64,000 bases of DNA from the NCBI RefSeq assembly GCF_031845375.1, contig NZ_JAVREK010000008.1:1-64000 (forward strand). Reading direction: 5' to 3'. The notes under the pieces were generated by a model, which did no database searches, had not been told where the DNA came from, and was given only the letters and a program-made list of their open reading frames with translations. Shown in pieces: positions 27,012 to 40,300 of the stretch; position 1 is the first letter of the stretch, and the number at the start of each line of letters is the position of its first letter. The position numbers and the translations under genes are program-made. Source of the stretch: Streptomonospora wellingtoniae (GTDB lineage Bacteria > Actinomycetota > Actinomycetes > Streptosporangiales > Streptosporangiaceae).

Positions 27012-28421
<1,410 letters not shown>

Positions 28422-28442
28422 CTGCGATGAGTCCTCTTCCGC

Positions 28443-30341
<1,899 letters not shown>

Positions 30342-30441
30342 GAGGCTACTCCACGAGTTGGCTTTCCAGCGCCTGCCGCTGCGATGGACCGGTGCGCGAA
30401 GAGCGGAGCGCCTGCAGGAGGCGGCCCTTTAGCGCGAACCC

Positions 30442-32415
30442 TTATTCAGCGGGGCCGACTGTGAATATGTGTGCGGGTTGGAATTGCGGGTCAAGGCGGA
30501 CATAATTCGCCTCTCCCCAGCTGTAGGTGTCGCCGGATATCTGGTCGGCGACCGTTATCCGTGCGTCGGGGCCGAACCCCAGAGCGGGCCAGTCGGGCCG
30601 CACCGTAGCCTCATGCGCGTGGTGCGGGTCGAGGTTCACGACGGCGAGGACGACGTCGTCGCGCCCGTTCTCGCCGGCCCCGGCCAGCCGTTTGGAAAAG
30701 CAGATGAGCTCCGGCCGGTCGACATGGTGGAACCGCAGGTTGCGCAGTTCTTGCAATGCAGGATGTTCGCGCCTGAGTGAGTTTAGCCTGCGCAGCAGGG
30801 GCGCGATGGTCTTTCCAGCGGATTCCGCCGCCGCCCAGTCGCGGGGGCGGTGCTGGTATTTCTCCGAGTCGAGGTATTCCTCGCTCCCGGGCTTTATCGG
30901 GGTATTCTCGCAGAGCTCGTAGCCCGAGTAGACGCCCCACGCCGGTGATCCCAGAGCGGCGAGGACGGCCCGCACCTCGAAGGCGGGCCGGCCGCCGCGC
31001 TGGAGGTAGTCCGAGAGGATGTCGGGGGTGTTGGTGAAGAGGTTGGGGCGCATGTAGGCCGAGGATTCGGCGGAGAGTTCGGTGAGGTAGTCCTCCAACT
31101 CCTCCTTGGAATTGCGCCACGTGAAATAGGTGTAGGACTGGTGGAACCCGGCGCGCGCCAGCGCCGCCATCATCGCGGGGCGTGTGAATGCCTCCGACAG
31201 GAAGACGACGTCGGGGTCCGAGGCCGCGATCTCGCCCAGCAGCCGCTCCCAGAACGCCAGCGGCTTGGTGTGCGGGTTGTCCACGCGGAAGATGCGCACC
31301 CCGCGCTCCATCCAGAACCGCACGATCCGCAGCACCTCGGCGTAGAGCCCCTCGGGGTCGCCGTCGAAGTTCAGCGGGTAGATGTCCTGGTACTTCTTGG
31401 GCGGGTTCTCGGCGTAGGCGATCGATCCGTCGGCGCGGCGCGCGAACCACTCGGGGTGCTCGCGCACCCAGGGGTGGTCGGGCGAGCACTGCAGGGCCAG
31501 GTCGAGCGCGATCTCCAGGCCGTGCTCGGCCGCCTCGGCGACGAACTCCTCGAAGTCCGCGAGCGTGCCGAGGCCGGGGTGGACCGCGTCGTGGCCGCCC
31601 TCCTCGGAGCCGATCGCCCAGACCGACCCCGGATCGCCGGAGCCGGCGGTGGTCGTGTTGTTGCGCCCCTTGCGAAAGGACCGGCCGACGGGGTGGATCG
31701 GCGGCAGGTAGACGACGTCGAAGCCCATGTCGGCGATGGCGGGCAGCCGCTTGGCCGCCGTGGCGAAGGTGCCCGACCGCCAGGCGCCGGCCTCGCCGTC
31801 CATGACCGCGCCCTCCGACCGGGGGAAGAACTCGTACCAGGAGCCGACCAGCGCGCGCCGGCGGTGCACGGCCAGGGGGCGACGCCTGGTGCGGGTGACG
31901 AGGTCGCGCAGGGGCTCGGCGGCCAGCCGCTCGGTCGCCTCGGGGCCGGAGGCGGCGGCCAGGCGCTCATCGGCGGACAGGGAGCCGTCGCGCAGGACGG
32001 CGGCGACGCGGGCGAACGCGGGTCGGCGCGGCACGCGTCGCGCGGCGCGGTCGAACAGGCGCGCGCCCTCCTCCAGCGTCAGTTCGACGTCCTGGCCCAG
32101 GGGGATCTTCACGGCGGCGTCGCGGCGCCAGGTGGCCACGGGGTCGCTCCAGGCCTCGACGCTGAAGCTCCACCGCCCCTCGTGGCCGACGGCGACGTCG
32201 GCGCCGTAGCGGTCGGTGCCCGGCGCGATCTCGCGCATAGGAGTCAGCGAGTGCCTGCGGCCGCGCGGGTCGTAGAGGACGACGGCGGCGCCCAGGGCCC
32301 CGTGGCCCTCGCGGATCACCGTGGCTCGGACGGGAACGGTCTCGCCGGCGGCCGCCTTGGCGGTGCCGTAGTCCAGGACGGGCGAGACGTCGAGAATGGG
32401 AATGCGTCCAATCAC
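30442..32415 (-). CDS. glgE: Alpha-1,4-glucan:maltose-1-phosphate maltosyltransferase
   Basis: GH13_3 enzyme that transfers maltosyl units from maltose-1-phosphate to glucan, 657 residues. The nucleophile Asp is in IFRVDNPHTKP, the acid/base Glu in VFLSEAFTRP, and the substrate loop is PPIHPVGRSFRKG. The N-terminal beta domain begins IGRIPILDVSPVLDYG, as in known GlgEs; GTG 32415 is the start that gives this N-terminus. A longer open frame to 32559 lacks family support. Promoter-proximal gene of the operon; divergent from glgP across 591 bp. Confidence 0.96.
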   Translation of the reverse strand: MIGRIPILDVSPVLDYGTAKAAAGETVPVRATVIREGHGALGAAVVLYDPRGRRHSLTPMREIAPGTDRYGADVAVGHEGRWSFSVEAWSDPVATWRRDAAVKIPLGQDVELTLEEGARLFDRAARRVPRRPAFARVAAVLRDGSLSADERLAAASGPEATERLAAEPLRDLVTRTRRRPLAVHRRRALVGSWYEFFPRSEGAVMDGEAGAWRSGTFATAAKRLPAIADMGFDVVYLPPIHPVGRSFRKGRNNTTTAGSGDPGSVWAIGSEEGGHDAVHPGLGTLADFEEFVAEAAEHGLEIALDLALQCSPDHPWVREHPEWFARRADGSIAYAENPPKKYQDIYPLNFDGDPEGLYAEVLRIVRFWMERGVRIFRVDNPHTKPLAFWERLLGEIAASDPDVVFLSEAFTRPAMMAALARAGFHQSYTYFTWRNSKEELEDYLTELSAESSAYMRPNLFTNTPDILSDYLQRGGRPAFEVRAVLAALGSPAWGVYSGYELCENTPIKPGSEEYLDSEKYQHRPRDWAAAESAGKTIAPLLRRLNSLRREHPALQELRNLRFHHVDRPELICFSKRLAGAGENGRDDVVLAVVNLDPHHAHEATVRPDWPALGFGPDARITVADQISGDTYSWGEANYVRLDPQFQPAHIFTVGPAE

Positions 32416-33006
32416 AGGTACACCATCATTGTCGTCATACCCGAGATTTGATCGGGTTTGTCGGATTCTCTCGGTAACCACCCCGCGTGAGCCGCGGATG
32501 CCACGCTTCGTTCCTGTGGCCGTGTGGCGCTCATGAGTCGTGTTCGGGCAGCCCGACACGACCGAATGTCCAGTCGATCGGCATCGGTGATTTCGGTCCG
32601 GGCCTGCTCCTCTGTCTATCGTCAGGCCGGAACGCGGGGTGCGCCGACAACCCGAGGCCGCAATTTTTTGTGATTGTCGTCACACTGGCTTGGTTCTCTT
32701 CTGACCTGCGGGGATCTCGGATCAACGGAAGTTCGGGAAACCGGGCAAACCCCTACGTGTGAGGCAGGAGCCCCTGGCGCACCAGAGGTTTCGGTCCAAC
32801 GGATACCGGTTACGGAAGATCGATTGGGTGCTGGTGATATCAGGTGTCCGTAATTTCCCGTTGTGTGGTTGGAGTGCCCGTTATGTGGAACTTCTGAATA
32901 ATGCGGGGTCCGGTTACAGTCTGGGAACACCGTGTTATCCATGATTTTTCATAAAACGCCGGGGACGAGTCGCACGGAGCGCGTCGATTGAGTAGCCTCA
33001 CGCTCC
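32416..33006. other. Long A+T-enriched divergent spacer between glgE and glgP
   Basis: No convincing gene. It is clearly richer in A/T than the rest of the window, as expected for regulatory DNA. An inverted repeat CCCGA-N7-TCGGG is at 32440-32456 on the glgE side. CGGAGCG (32975-32981) is inverted at 33001-33007 and brackets the glgP -10 box. Binding sites for a carbohydrate or nitrogen regulator are plausible but not identified. Confidence 0.6.
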
Positions 33007-33009
33007 GTG
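32993..33009 (+). promoter_or_regulatory. Leaderless promoter of glgP inside an inverted repeat
   Basis: TAGCCT (about 32993-32998) is followed by eight bases and GTG 33007, with no Shine-Dalgarno sequence. The repeat CGGAGCG...CGCTCCG spans the -10 and the start codon, so a bound protein would block initiation. Confidence 0.55.
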
Positions 33010-35634
33010 AAGGCCATTCGCAGGTTCACCGTCCGCACCGCCCTACCCGACAAGCTGGCCGCGCTGGAGCGGCTCGCCGCCAACCTGCGCTGGGCCTGGC
33101 ACGCGCCCACACGCGAGGTGTTCGCGGCGGTGGATCCCGCCGTATGGGAGCGCTGCGGCCACGACCCCTTCCGCATGCTCGGCGAGGTCTCCGCCGAGCG
33201 CTTCGGCGAGCTCGCGGGCGACGACCGGTTCCTCGCGCGCCTCGGCGCAGCCGACTCCGACCTGGCCGCCTACCTCGGCGACGACCGCTGGTACCAGCAC
33301 TACGCCCGCGAGCGCGACGCCCCCGCCGCCGTCGCCTACTTCTCCGCCGAGTACGGCCTGACCGCGGCGCTGCCTCAGTACTCCGGCGGGCTGGGCATCC
33401 TGGCCGGCGACCACCTGAAGAGCGCCAGCGACCTCGGTGCCCCGCTGATCGGGGTGGGGCTGCTCTACCAGCACGGCTACTTCAGCCAGGCGCTCTCGCC
33501 GGAGGGCTGGCAGCTGGAGGAGTACCCCGAGGTCGACCCCCGCGGACTGCCGCTGACCCAGCTGCGCGACGGCGGCGGCGCCCCCGCCTGCGTCGGGCTG
33601 GACCTGCCCGGCCGTCAGCGGCTGAACGCCCGCGTATGGGTGGCCAGGGCCGGGCGCGTGCCGCTGCTGCTGCTCGACGCCGCCCACGAGGACAACTCCG
33701 CCGACCTGCGAGCGGTCACCGACCGCCTCTACGGGGGCGGCAAGGAGCACCGCCTGCGCCAGGAGCTCCTGCTGGGTGTCGGCGGCGTGCGCGCGGTGCG
33801 CGCCTACTGCGAGGAGACCGGCCACCCCGCGCCCGAGGTGTTCCACATGAACGAGGGCCATGCCGGGTTCCTCGGCGTGGAGCGCGCGCGCGAGCTGGTC
33901 GACGGCGGACTGTCCTTCGACGAGGCGGTCGAGGCCGCGCGCGCCGGCACCGTCTTCACCACGCACACCCCCGTCTCCGCCGGTATCGACAGGTTCGACC
34001 GCGAGCTCGTCCGCCGGCACTTCGCCCCCGGCGACTCCGCGGCGCCGGGACTGGCCGCCGACGACGTCCTGCGCCTGGGCGCTGAGGACTACGCCGAGGG
34101 CGACCCCGACGTGTTCAACATGGCGGTCATGGGGATGCGCCTGGCCCAGCGGGTCAACGGGGTCAGCCGACTGCACGGGGCCGTGAGCCGCGACATGTTC
34201 CGCGGCCTGTGGCCCGGGTTCGACACCGCCGAGGTGCCCATCACAGCCGTCACCAACGGAGTGCACGCGCGCACCTGGGTGGCCGAGGAGGCCCAGGACC
34301 TCGCCCGCCGGATGGTGCCCGACACGGGGGAGTTCACCAGCGCCGAGGGCTGGCGCAAGCTCGCCGGCGCCTCCGAGGGCGAGCTGTGGGAGATGCGCCG
34401 CACGCTGCGCGAACGCCTCGTCGCCGACGTCCGCGAGCGCCTGCGCGCGTCCTGGCGCCGGCGTGGCGCCTCCCAGGCCGAGCTGGGCTGGGTCGACGAC
34501 GTGCTCGACCCCGAGGTGCTGACGATCGGCTTCGCCCGCCGGGTGCCCTCCTACAAGCGGCTCACCCTGATGCTGCGCGACCGCGAGCGCCTCGCCTCGA
34601 TGCTGCTGGACCCGGAGCGGCCGCTGCAGATCGTCGTCGCGGGCAAGGCGCACCCGGCCGACGAGGGCGGCAAGCGGCTGATCCAGGAGATCGTCCGCTT
34701 CGCCGACGACCCCCGGGTGCGGCACCGGATCGTCTTCCTGCCCGACTACGACATGGCGCTGGCGCGGGCTCTGGTGCAGGGGTGCGACGTCTGGCTGAAC
34801 AACCCGCTGCGCCCGCTGGAGGCCTGCGGCACCTCGGGCATGAAGTCGGCTCTCAACGGCGGGCTCAACCTGTCGGTGCGCGACGGCTGGTGGGAGGAGT
34901 GGTTTGACGGCTCCAACGGCTGGGCCATCCCCACTGCCGACGGCGTCGAGGACCCCGACCGGCGCGACGCCATCGAGGCCGCCGCACTCTACGACCTCGT
35001 CGGGCAGCAGGTGGTGCCGCTGTTCTACGACTTCGACGACCGCGGTCTCCCCAAGCGGTGGCTGGAGATGGTCAAGCACACGCTCGTCTCGCTGGGCCCC
35101 AAGGTGCTGGCCACCCGAATGGTGCAGGACTACGTGACCCGGCTCTACCAGGGCGCGGCCGAGTCCTCGCGGGCACTGGCCGCCGGCGGCATGCGCGGCG
35201 CGGGCGAGCTGGCCGCCTGGAAGCGGCGGGTGCGCGCCGCTTGGCCGGGCGTGCGGGTGGAGCACGTCGAGATGACCGGCAGCGAAGGCCCCCCGCTGGT
35301 CGGCGGCGACCTGCGGGTGCGCGCGTCCGTGGCACTCGGCGAGCTGGACTCCGAGGACGTGCGGGTCGAGGTGGCCGTGGGGCGGGTCACCGACTCCGAG
35401 GCGCTGGTCGAGCCGGTCTTGGCCGAGCTGTCGGCGGACGGGGGCGCCGCGGACGCCGCCGGTCCGCGGACGGTGTGCTACCACGGATCGGTACCGCTGC
35501 GGCGGGCGGGAAGCTGCGGGTTCACCGTCCGGGTGCTGCCGCACCACCCCCTGCTCGCCGACAGCGCGGAAATGGGCCTGGTCGCCACCCCCGAGCCGCC
35601 CGAGGCCGCCCCGGAGGGCATGGTTCTGCGGTGA
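33007..35634 (+). CDS. glgP: Alpha-glucan phosphorylase
   Basis: PLP enzyme releasing glucose-1-phosphate from glycogen-type glucan, 875 residues. It has the actinobacterial form: an N-terminal DUF3417 helical region (LAANLRWAWHAPTREVF), then the GT35 fold. PLP-binding Lys is K613 in ACGTSGMKSALNGG. The C-terminal ~100 residues form a beta-type extension. Divergent from the glucan-building operon, so synthesis and breakdown share one regulatory spacer. Convergent with the marR gene, 13 bp apart. Confidence 0.96.
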   Translation: MKAIRRFTVRTALPDKLAALERLAANLRWAWHAPTREVFAAVDPAVWERCGHDPFRMLGEVSAERFGELAGDDRFLARLGAADSDLAAYLGDDRWYQHYARERDAPAAVAYFSAEYGLTAALPQYSGGLGILAGDHLKSASDLGAPLIGVGLLYQHGYFSQALSPEGWQLEEYPEVDPRGLPLTQLRDGGGAPACVGLDLPGRQRLNARVWVARAGRVPLLLLDAAHEDNSADLRAVTDRLYGGGKEHRLRQELLLGVGGVRAVRAYCEETGHPAPEVFHMNEGHAGFLGVERARELVDGGLSFDEAVEAARAGTVFTTHTPVSAGIDRFDRELVRRHFAPGDSAAPGLAADDVLRLGAEDYAEGDPDVFNMAVMGMRLAQRVNGVSRLHGAVSRDMFRGLWPGFDTAEVPITAVTNGVHARTWVAEEAQDLARRMVPDTGEFTSAEGWRKLAGASEGELWEMRRTLRERLVADVRERLRASWRRRGASQAELGWVDDVLDPEVLTIGFARRVPSYKRLTLMLRDRERLASMLLDPERPLQIVVAGKAHPADEGGKRLIQEIVRFADDPRVRHRIVFLPDYDMALARALVQGCDVWLNNPLRPLEACGTSGMKSALNGGLNLSVRDGWWEEWFDGSNGWAIPTADGVEDPDRRDAIEAAALYDLVGQQVVPLFYDFDDRGLPKRWLEMVKHTLVSLGPKVLATRMVQDYVTRLYQGAAESSRALAAGGMRGAGELAAWKRRVRAAWPGVRVEHVEMTGSEGPPLVGGDLRVRASVALGELDSEDVRVEVAVGRVTDSEALVEPVLAELSADGGAADAAGPRTVCYHGSVPLRRAGSCGFTVRVLPHHPLLADSAEMGLVATPEPPEAAPEGMVLR

Positions 35635-35647
35635 AGCCCGCGGGCCC

Positions 35648-36127
35648 TCAGTGCCGCTTGACAGGTGCGGGGTGCTCTGCGAGCAGCCGCCCCGCGATGC
35701 CGTGCAGCGCCGCCCGCTCGTCCTCGTCGAGGCCGGAGAAGAGCCGGTCCTCCACTCGGTCGACCACCTCGGTGCACTCCGCCAGCAGTTCGCGGCCGCG
35801 CGGCGTGGGCACCACGATGTAGCGTCGGCGGTCGTCGGGGTTGCGCCGCCGCTCGGCGAGGCCGCTGCTCTCCAGATCGTCGACGACCCCGACCATGACG
35901 TTGGGGTCGATGCCCAGCCGCCGGCTGAGCTCCTGCTGTGACGGCGCGTCCATCGCGGCGGCGGTGGCGAGCACGTTGAAGTGGCGCGGGTTCAGCCCGA
36001 GCGGCTCGAAGGCCGCCTCGGTCATCGAGAGCACCATCTCGCCGAGCTTGATGAGCCGGTAGCCGGTGTTTCCCCACAGAGTGCTTCCGGGGACCCCGCC
36101 GAAGTCGTCCGCGCTGTTCATATCCAC
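35648..36127 (-). CDS. MarR-family transcriptional regulator
   Basis: A 159-residue dimeric winged-helix regulator. Recognition helix region: SQQELSRRLGIDPNVMVGVVDDLE; wing: RRRNPDDRRRYIVVPTPRG. Start GTG 36127 or ATG 36121; neither has a clear ribosome-binding site. It is divergent from an SDR gene across an 81-bp spacer rich in palindromes, so it probably represses itself and the SDR gene. The effector is unknown. Confidence 0.92.
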   Translation of the reverse strand: MDMNSADDFGGVPGSTLWGNTGYRLIKLGEMVLSMTEAAFEPLGLNPRHFNVLATAAAMDAPSQQELSRRLGIDPNVMVGVVDDLESSGLAERRRNPDDRRRYIVVPTPRGRELLAECTEVVDRVEDRLFSGLDEDERAALHGIAGRLLAEHPAPVKRH

Positions 36128-36142
36128 ATGCTAGTTCCGTCA

Positions 36143-36198
36143 GATCGTCATGTCTGCTATATAATATGCTCGATATACGATATGCGGACATCATGATC
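36143..36198. promoter_or_regulatory. MarR/SDR divergent operator region
   Basis: Imperfect 15-bp inverted repeat (36143-36157 with 36184-36198, 12 of 15 matched) encloses an A/T block, TATATAATATGC...CGATATACGATAT. The 9-mer ATACGATAT (36175-36183) recurs twice upstream of the MmpL gene (58986, 59002). Confidence 0.65.
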
Positions 36199-36208
36199 GG
36201 AGTCTTGT

Positions 36209-37285
36209 ATGGACGAGGCCACCCCGCCCGGGCCGGTGCCCCGGCGCTCCCTGGTCACCGGGGCCACCGGGCTGCTGGGCGGCAACATCACCGCCCAGCT
36301 GCTCGACGCCGGCGGCGAGGTCACCGCGCTGGTCCGCGACGCCGACCGCGCCCGGCGGCTGCTGCCCGACCATCCCCGCCTGCGCATCGGGGTCGGCGAC
36401 GTCACCGACCCCGCCGCCTACACGCCGCTGCTGGCCGGATGCGACACCGTCTTCCACACGGCCGCCTACTTCCGCGAGTACTACGAGACCGGCGCCGACC
36501 TGCGCGTGCTGGAGCGGGTCAACGTCGCCTCTCTGCACCCGCTGCTGCGTGCCGCCGAGGACGCCGGCGTCTCCGCTTTCGTGCACACCAGCTCCGTCAA
36601 CGTCCTCGCCACCACCGGCCCCGACAGCCCGGCCGACGAGGAGACACCCCCGCCCCGGCGGTACCGCGGCCTGGACCGGTCGCTCGACTACCCCTCCAGC
36701 AAGGTCCGCGCCGAGGAGGCGGTCCGCGAGTACGCCCGAACCTGCTCCATGCGGGTGCCGATCGTGCTGCCCGGCTGGATGTGGGGGCCGGGCGACGCCG
36801 GACCCACCTCGGCGGGCCGGCTGCTCCAGGCCGTCGCCGCCGGGCGGATGCGAGCCGTGCCGGCCCTGGGAAACTACGTCGTCGACGCGCGCGACGTCGC
36901 CGCGGCCTGCGTCCGCGCCGCCGGACCGGGCGGCGGGGGCCGCTACGTCGTTGCCGGGACCAGGCACCGCCTCCGCGACCTCACCGCCGCCGTCGCCGCG
37001 GAGACCGGCACGGCCGCCCCGCGCGAGGTCCCCGTCCCCGCCGCGCTGGGCGTGGTCGCGCTCATGGAAGGGTTGGCCCGGCTGCGCGGCACTGAGCCGC
37101 CGGCCACCCGCACGGGACTGGCCGTGCTGCGCGAGGGCGACGGGCGCAACATCACCTCGGCGCGCGCCCAGCGCGAGCTGGGCACCGCCTTCCGCCCCAT
37201 GGAGCGGACCATCGCCGACGAGGTCGCCTGGTACCGCGCCCACGGCATCCTGCCCGGCCCCAGCGGAGCCTCCGTCCCCCGGTGA
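36209..37285 (+). CDS. Extended SDR: NAD(P)-dependent epimerase / dihydroflavonol-4-reductase-like
   Basis: A 358-residue oxidoreductase. The nucleotide-binding motif TGATGLLGG is near residue 18; active-site Tyr and Lys are in DYPSSK, with Ser in HTSSVN. Members reduce ketones or act on sterol, flavonoid or sugar substrates; the substrate here is unknown. Start ATG 36209 with GGAG seven bases upstream. Divergent from MarR, its probable regulator; convergent with the SARP gene. Confidence 0.92.
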   Translation: MDEATPPGPVPRRSLVTGATGLLGGNITAQLLDAGGEVTALVRDADRARRLLPDHPRLRIGVGDVTDPAAYTPLLAGCDTVFHTAAYFREYYETGADLRVLERVNVASLHPLLRAAEDAGVSAFVHTSSVNVLATTGPDSPADEETPPPRRYRGLDRSLDYPSSKVRAEEAVREYARTCSMRVPIVLPGWMWGPGDAGPTSAGRLLQAVAAGRMRAVPALGNYVVDARDVAAACVRAAGPGGGGRYVVAGTRHRLRDLTAAVAAETGTAAPREVPVPAALGVVALMEGLARLRGTEPPATRTGLAVLREGDGRNITSARAQRELGTAFRPMERTIADEVAWYRAHGILPGPSGASVPR

Positions 37286-37340
37286 CCCGGCGCGCACGGC
37301 CCCGGCAGCGCGGTCCGAGGTTTCCCGGCCGGCGTCCGCC

Positions 37341-40300
37341 TCAGTCGCCTCGCAGGCTCGGAACGCATACGGGCCCCGCGGAGCGCCGCCACGCGGACCG
37401 CCGGTACCCGGCCTGCGCGAACAGCCGCTCGGCGGCGCCGCGGTCGCGGTCCGATGCCCCCCTGCTCCCGGCCGCCGCATGCAGCCGGGCCCGTACGGCC
37501 AGCGCCCGACCGCGGGCGGCGGGGTACTCCTCGCCCGCCATCGCCAGGACGCGGCCGCAACCGTCCAGCGCCCATTCGTCGTGGCCGAGCCTGCGGTGTA
37601 TCTCGGCCACTCCCGTCAGTGCGGTCAGCTCCCCGCGCCGGAACCCCGCATGGGCGGCGCAGCGGTGGGCCGCACGGAACTCGCCGAGCGCCGCCTCGTC
37701 CTCACCCAGGACCAGGCGCGCCTCACCCAGCAGGTTGCGGGTCTCGGCCAGGATTCGCAGGTCCCCGTTGCGGCCGCCCTCGCCGGCCAGGCGCGCGTGC
37801 TCGTCGGCCGCGGCGCGGTCATGCTCCTGGGCGGCGATCAGACTGGTCGTCGCGTGTGCCAGGGACCGCACCTGGGGGGAGCGGTCGCGCAGCGCCCGCT
37901 GGGCCGACTGGGCGCGTCGGCGCGCCAGGCAGCCGTCGCCGCGGTTGAGCGCGATCTCGGCCAGGTGGAGGCGGGTGAGCGCCTCGCGCACGGGGGAGTG
38001 GCCGGCGTCGGCGAACAGCGCGAGGCAGGTCTCCGCCTCCTCTTCGGCGGCGCCGGGCCGCCCCTGGTCGACCAGGACCCGCACCAGCCACAGGCGTGCG
38101 ACGGCCTCCTCCTGGCGCGTTCCCAGCCGCAGGCGTATCGCGATCGCCGCGCGCAGATCCTGCTCGGCCTCCGCCAGGCGGCCGCAGACCCAGAGCACGT
38201 GGCCGCGCTGGGCGCGGGCCTCGGCGATGCCGGCCGGCCAGGTGAGGCCATCCCGCAGGCCCAGCGCCTCGTCGTAATGCACCAGGGCGGCCCGCGGCTC
38301 GCCGAGGTAGCCGCTGCGGCCCCCGGCCAGCAGGCGGGTCACCAGCCTGGCGGCCGGGTCGCCGTGCCGGTCGGCGGCCTCCACCAGGCTGGCGGCCGCC
38401 AACCGGTCGACACCGGCGTCGGGCACCCAGCAGAACCAGCACAGGATGCCGACCAGCTCCCAGACGGGCCGCCCCGGCACGTGTTCGGCGGTGAATCGCA
38501 GCGTCTCGAACAGATTCAGCCGCTCGGCGCTCATCCACGCCATCGCCTGCTCGAAGGTGCGAAACGGCGGGTCGGGCGGCGCCGGGTCCGCCGGTTCCGG
38601 CGCGCCCGGCAGGCTGAGGGACCCGCAGTGGTAGAGGCCGGCGGCCTTGCGAACCGCGGCTACCTGGAAGGCGAGCAGGCGGTAGAGGCCTTCCCGGCAG
38701 GCCGCCGGCGCGATGCGGTCGGGCATGGCCGCGGAGAGCCGGCTGCGCAGTGCGGTGTGCGTGCGGTAGTAGCCGCGCTTCCGCTCCTCCAGCAGGTTCA
38801 CCGAGGCGAGCTCGTCGAGCGCGGCGGCGGCGTCGGCCGGCGCGATGCCGGCGATCGCCGCCGCGCTGTGCACGGAGAACTCCACCGCCGGGACGACGCA
38901 CATGAGCGTCACCATGCGCTGAGCCTCCGGCGACAGCAGCCAGTACGACAGCAGCGGCAGGTCCACGCTTTCGGCGCGGGCCGTCTGCTCCTCGTCCGCG
39001 GGATCGGTACGTCCGAGCGCGTCGGCCAGGTCGCCGATCGCGGAGCTGTCGGCCTTGGCCGCGGCGATCCGCAGCGCCAGCGGAATGCCGCCGCACAGCC
39101 GAAGGAGAGCCTCCAGCCGGGGGCCCGAGGGCGTGGCCCGGCCGAGTTCGGCCGTGAGCAGCGCCCTGCTGTCGCGGTCGTTCAGCGGCGCCAGCCGCAG
39201 GGGGCGGGCTCCGTCGCGGGTGGTGAGGCCTGCCAGGTGGTGATGGCCGGTCACGATCACGCCGCAGCCGGTCGAGCCGGGCAGCAGCGGCCGCACTTGG
39301 GCGGAGGAGGACGCGCCTTCGACCACCACGAGCACCCGGCGGCCCGCCAGCAGGGAGCGGTAGAGCAGCGTCTGCTCCGCGAGGTCCTGCGGTACCTGCT
39401 GGGGGTGGCGCCCCAGCGCGCGCAGGAGTCCGGGCAGGACGCACTCGGGCGCCGGTGTGCCGCCGTCCCCGCTGTCGGCGAGGTTGACGTAGAGCTGGCC
39501 GTCGGGGAAGAGGTCGGATCTGCGGTGCGCCCAATGCAGGGCCAGGGCGGTCTTGCCGATCCCGGCCGGGCCGTAGACGGAGACGATCGGCAGGCCCGCT
39601 CCGTCGGGAGCGAGGACGGACTCGAGGACGGCCAGCTCCTGCTCGCGTCCGGTGAACCCGCGCACCTCGGGCGGCAGCTGCGCGGGCCGGGGCGGGGACG
39701 CCGGTCCGGGCGCGGCCGGCCCCGCCCTCCCGGGCCGCTCGAGCGCCGACGGGCCGGTTCCGTTGCGGATGCGCTCGTAGGCCTCCAGGGACTCCGGTCC
39801 GGGGCCGACGCCGAGCTCGTCGCGCAGGGTGGACTCCAGCTCGCGGAATGCGGCCACCGCCGCGGCGGTGCGCCCCGAGCCGTGCAGGGCGAGGATCCGC
39901 AGCCGGTGCAGGCGCTCGTCGAACCGGTGGTCGCGCAGCTCCCTCTCCAGCAGGCCGACGGCGTCGCCCGGGTCGCCCAACTCCAGGCGCAGTTCGGTGT
40001 ACTCCAGCACGGCGCTCAGGCGCTGGTCGGCCACCAGGCGGCGCTCGTCCTCGACGACTTGGGCGTCGATCCCGCTGAGCAGCTCGCCGCGCCACAGGTG
40101 CAGCGCCCGGCTCAGCAGCGCGGAGGCGTCGGAGACCCGGCCCTGCTCGCGCGCGTCGCGCGCCCCGTCGACGAGCTCGCGGAACAGATCGACGTCGCGC
40201 CGGCCGCCGGCGCGAAGGGTGTAGCCGTCGGCGTCGCGTTCGATGTTCAGCGGCCAGGCCGGTCGGGAGTCGGCCAGAATCCGGCGCAGTCCGGAGATGT

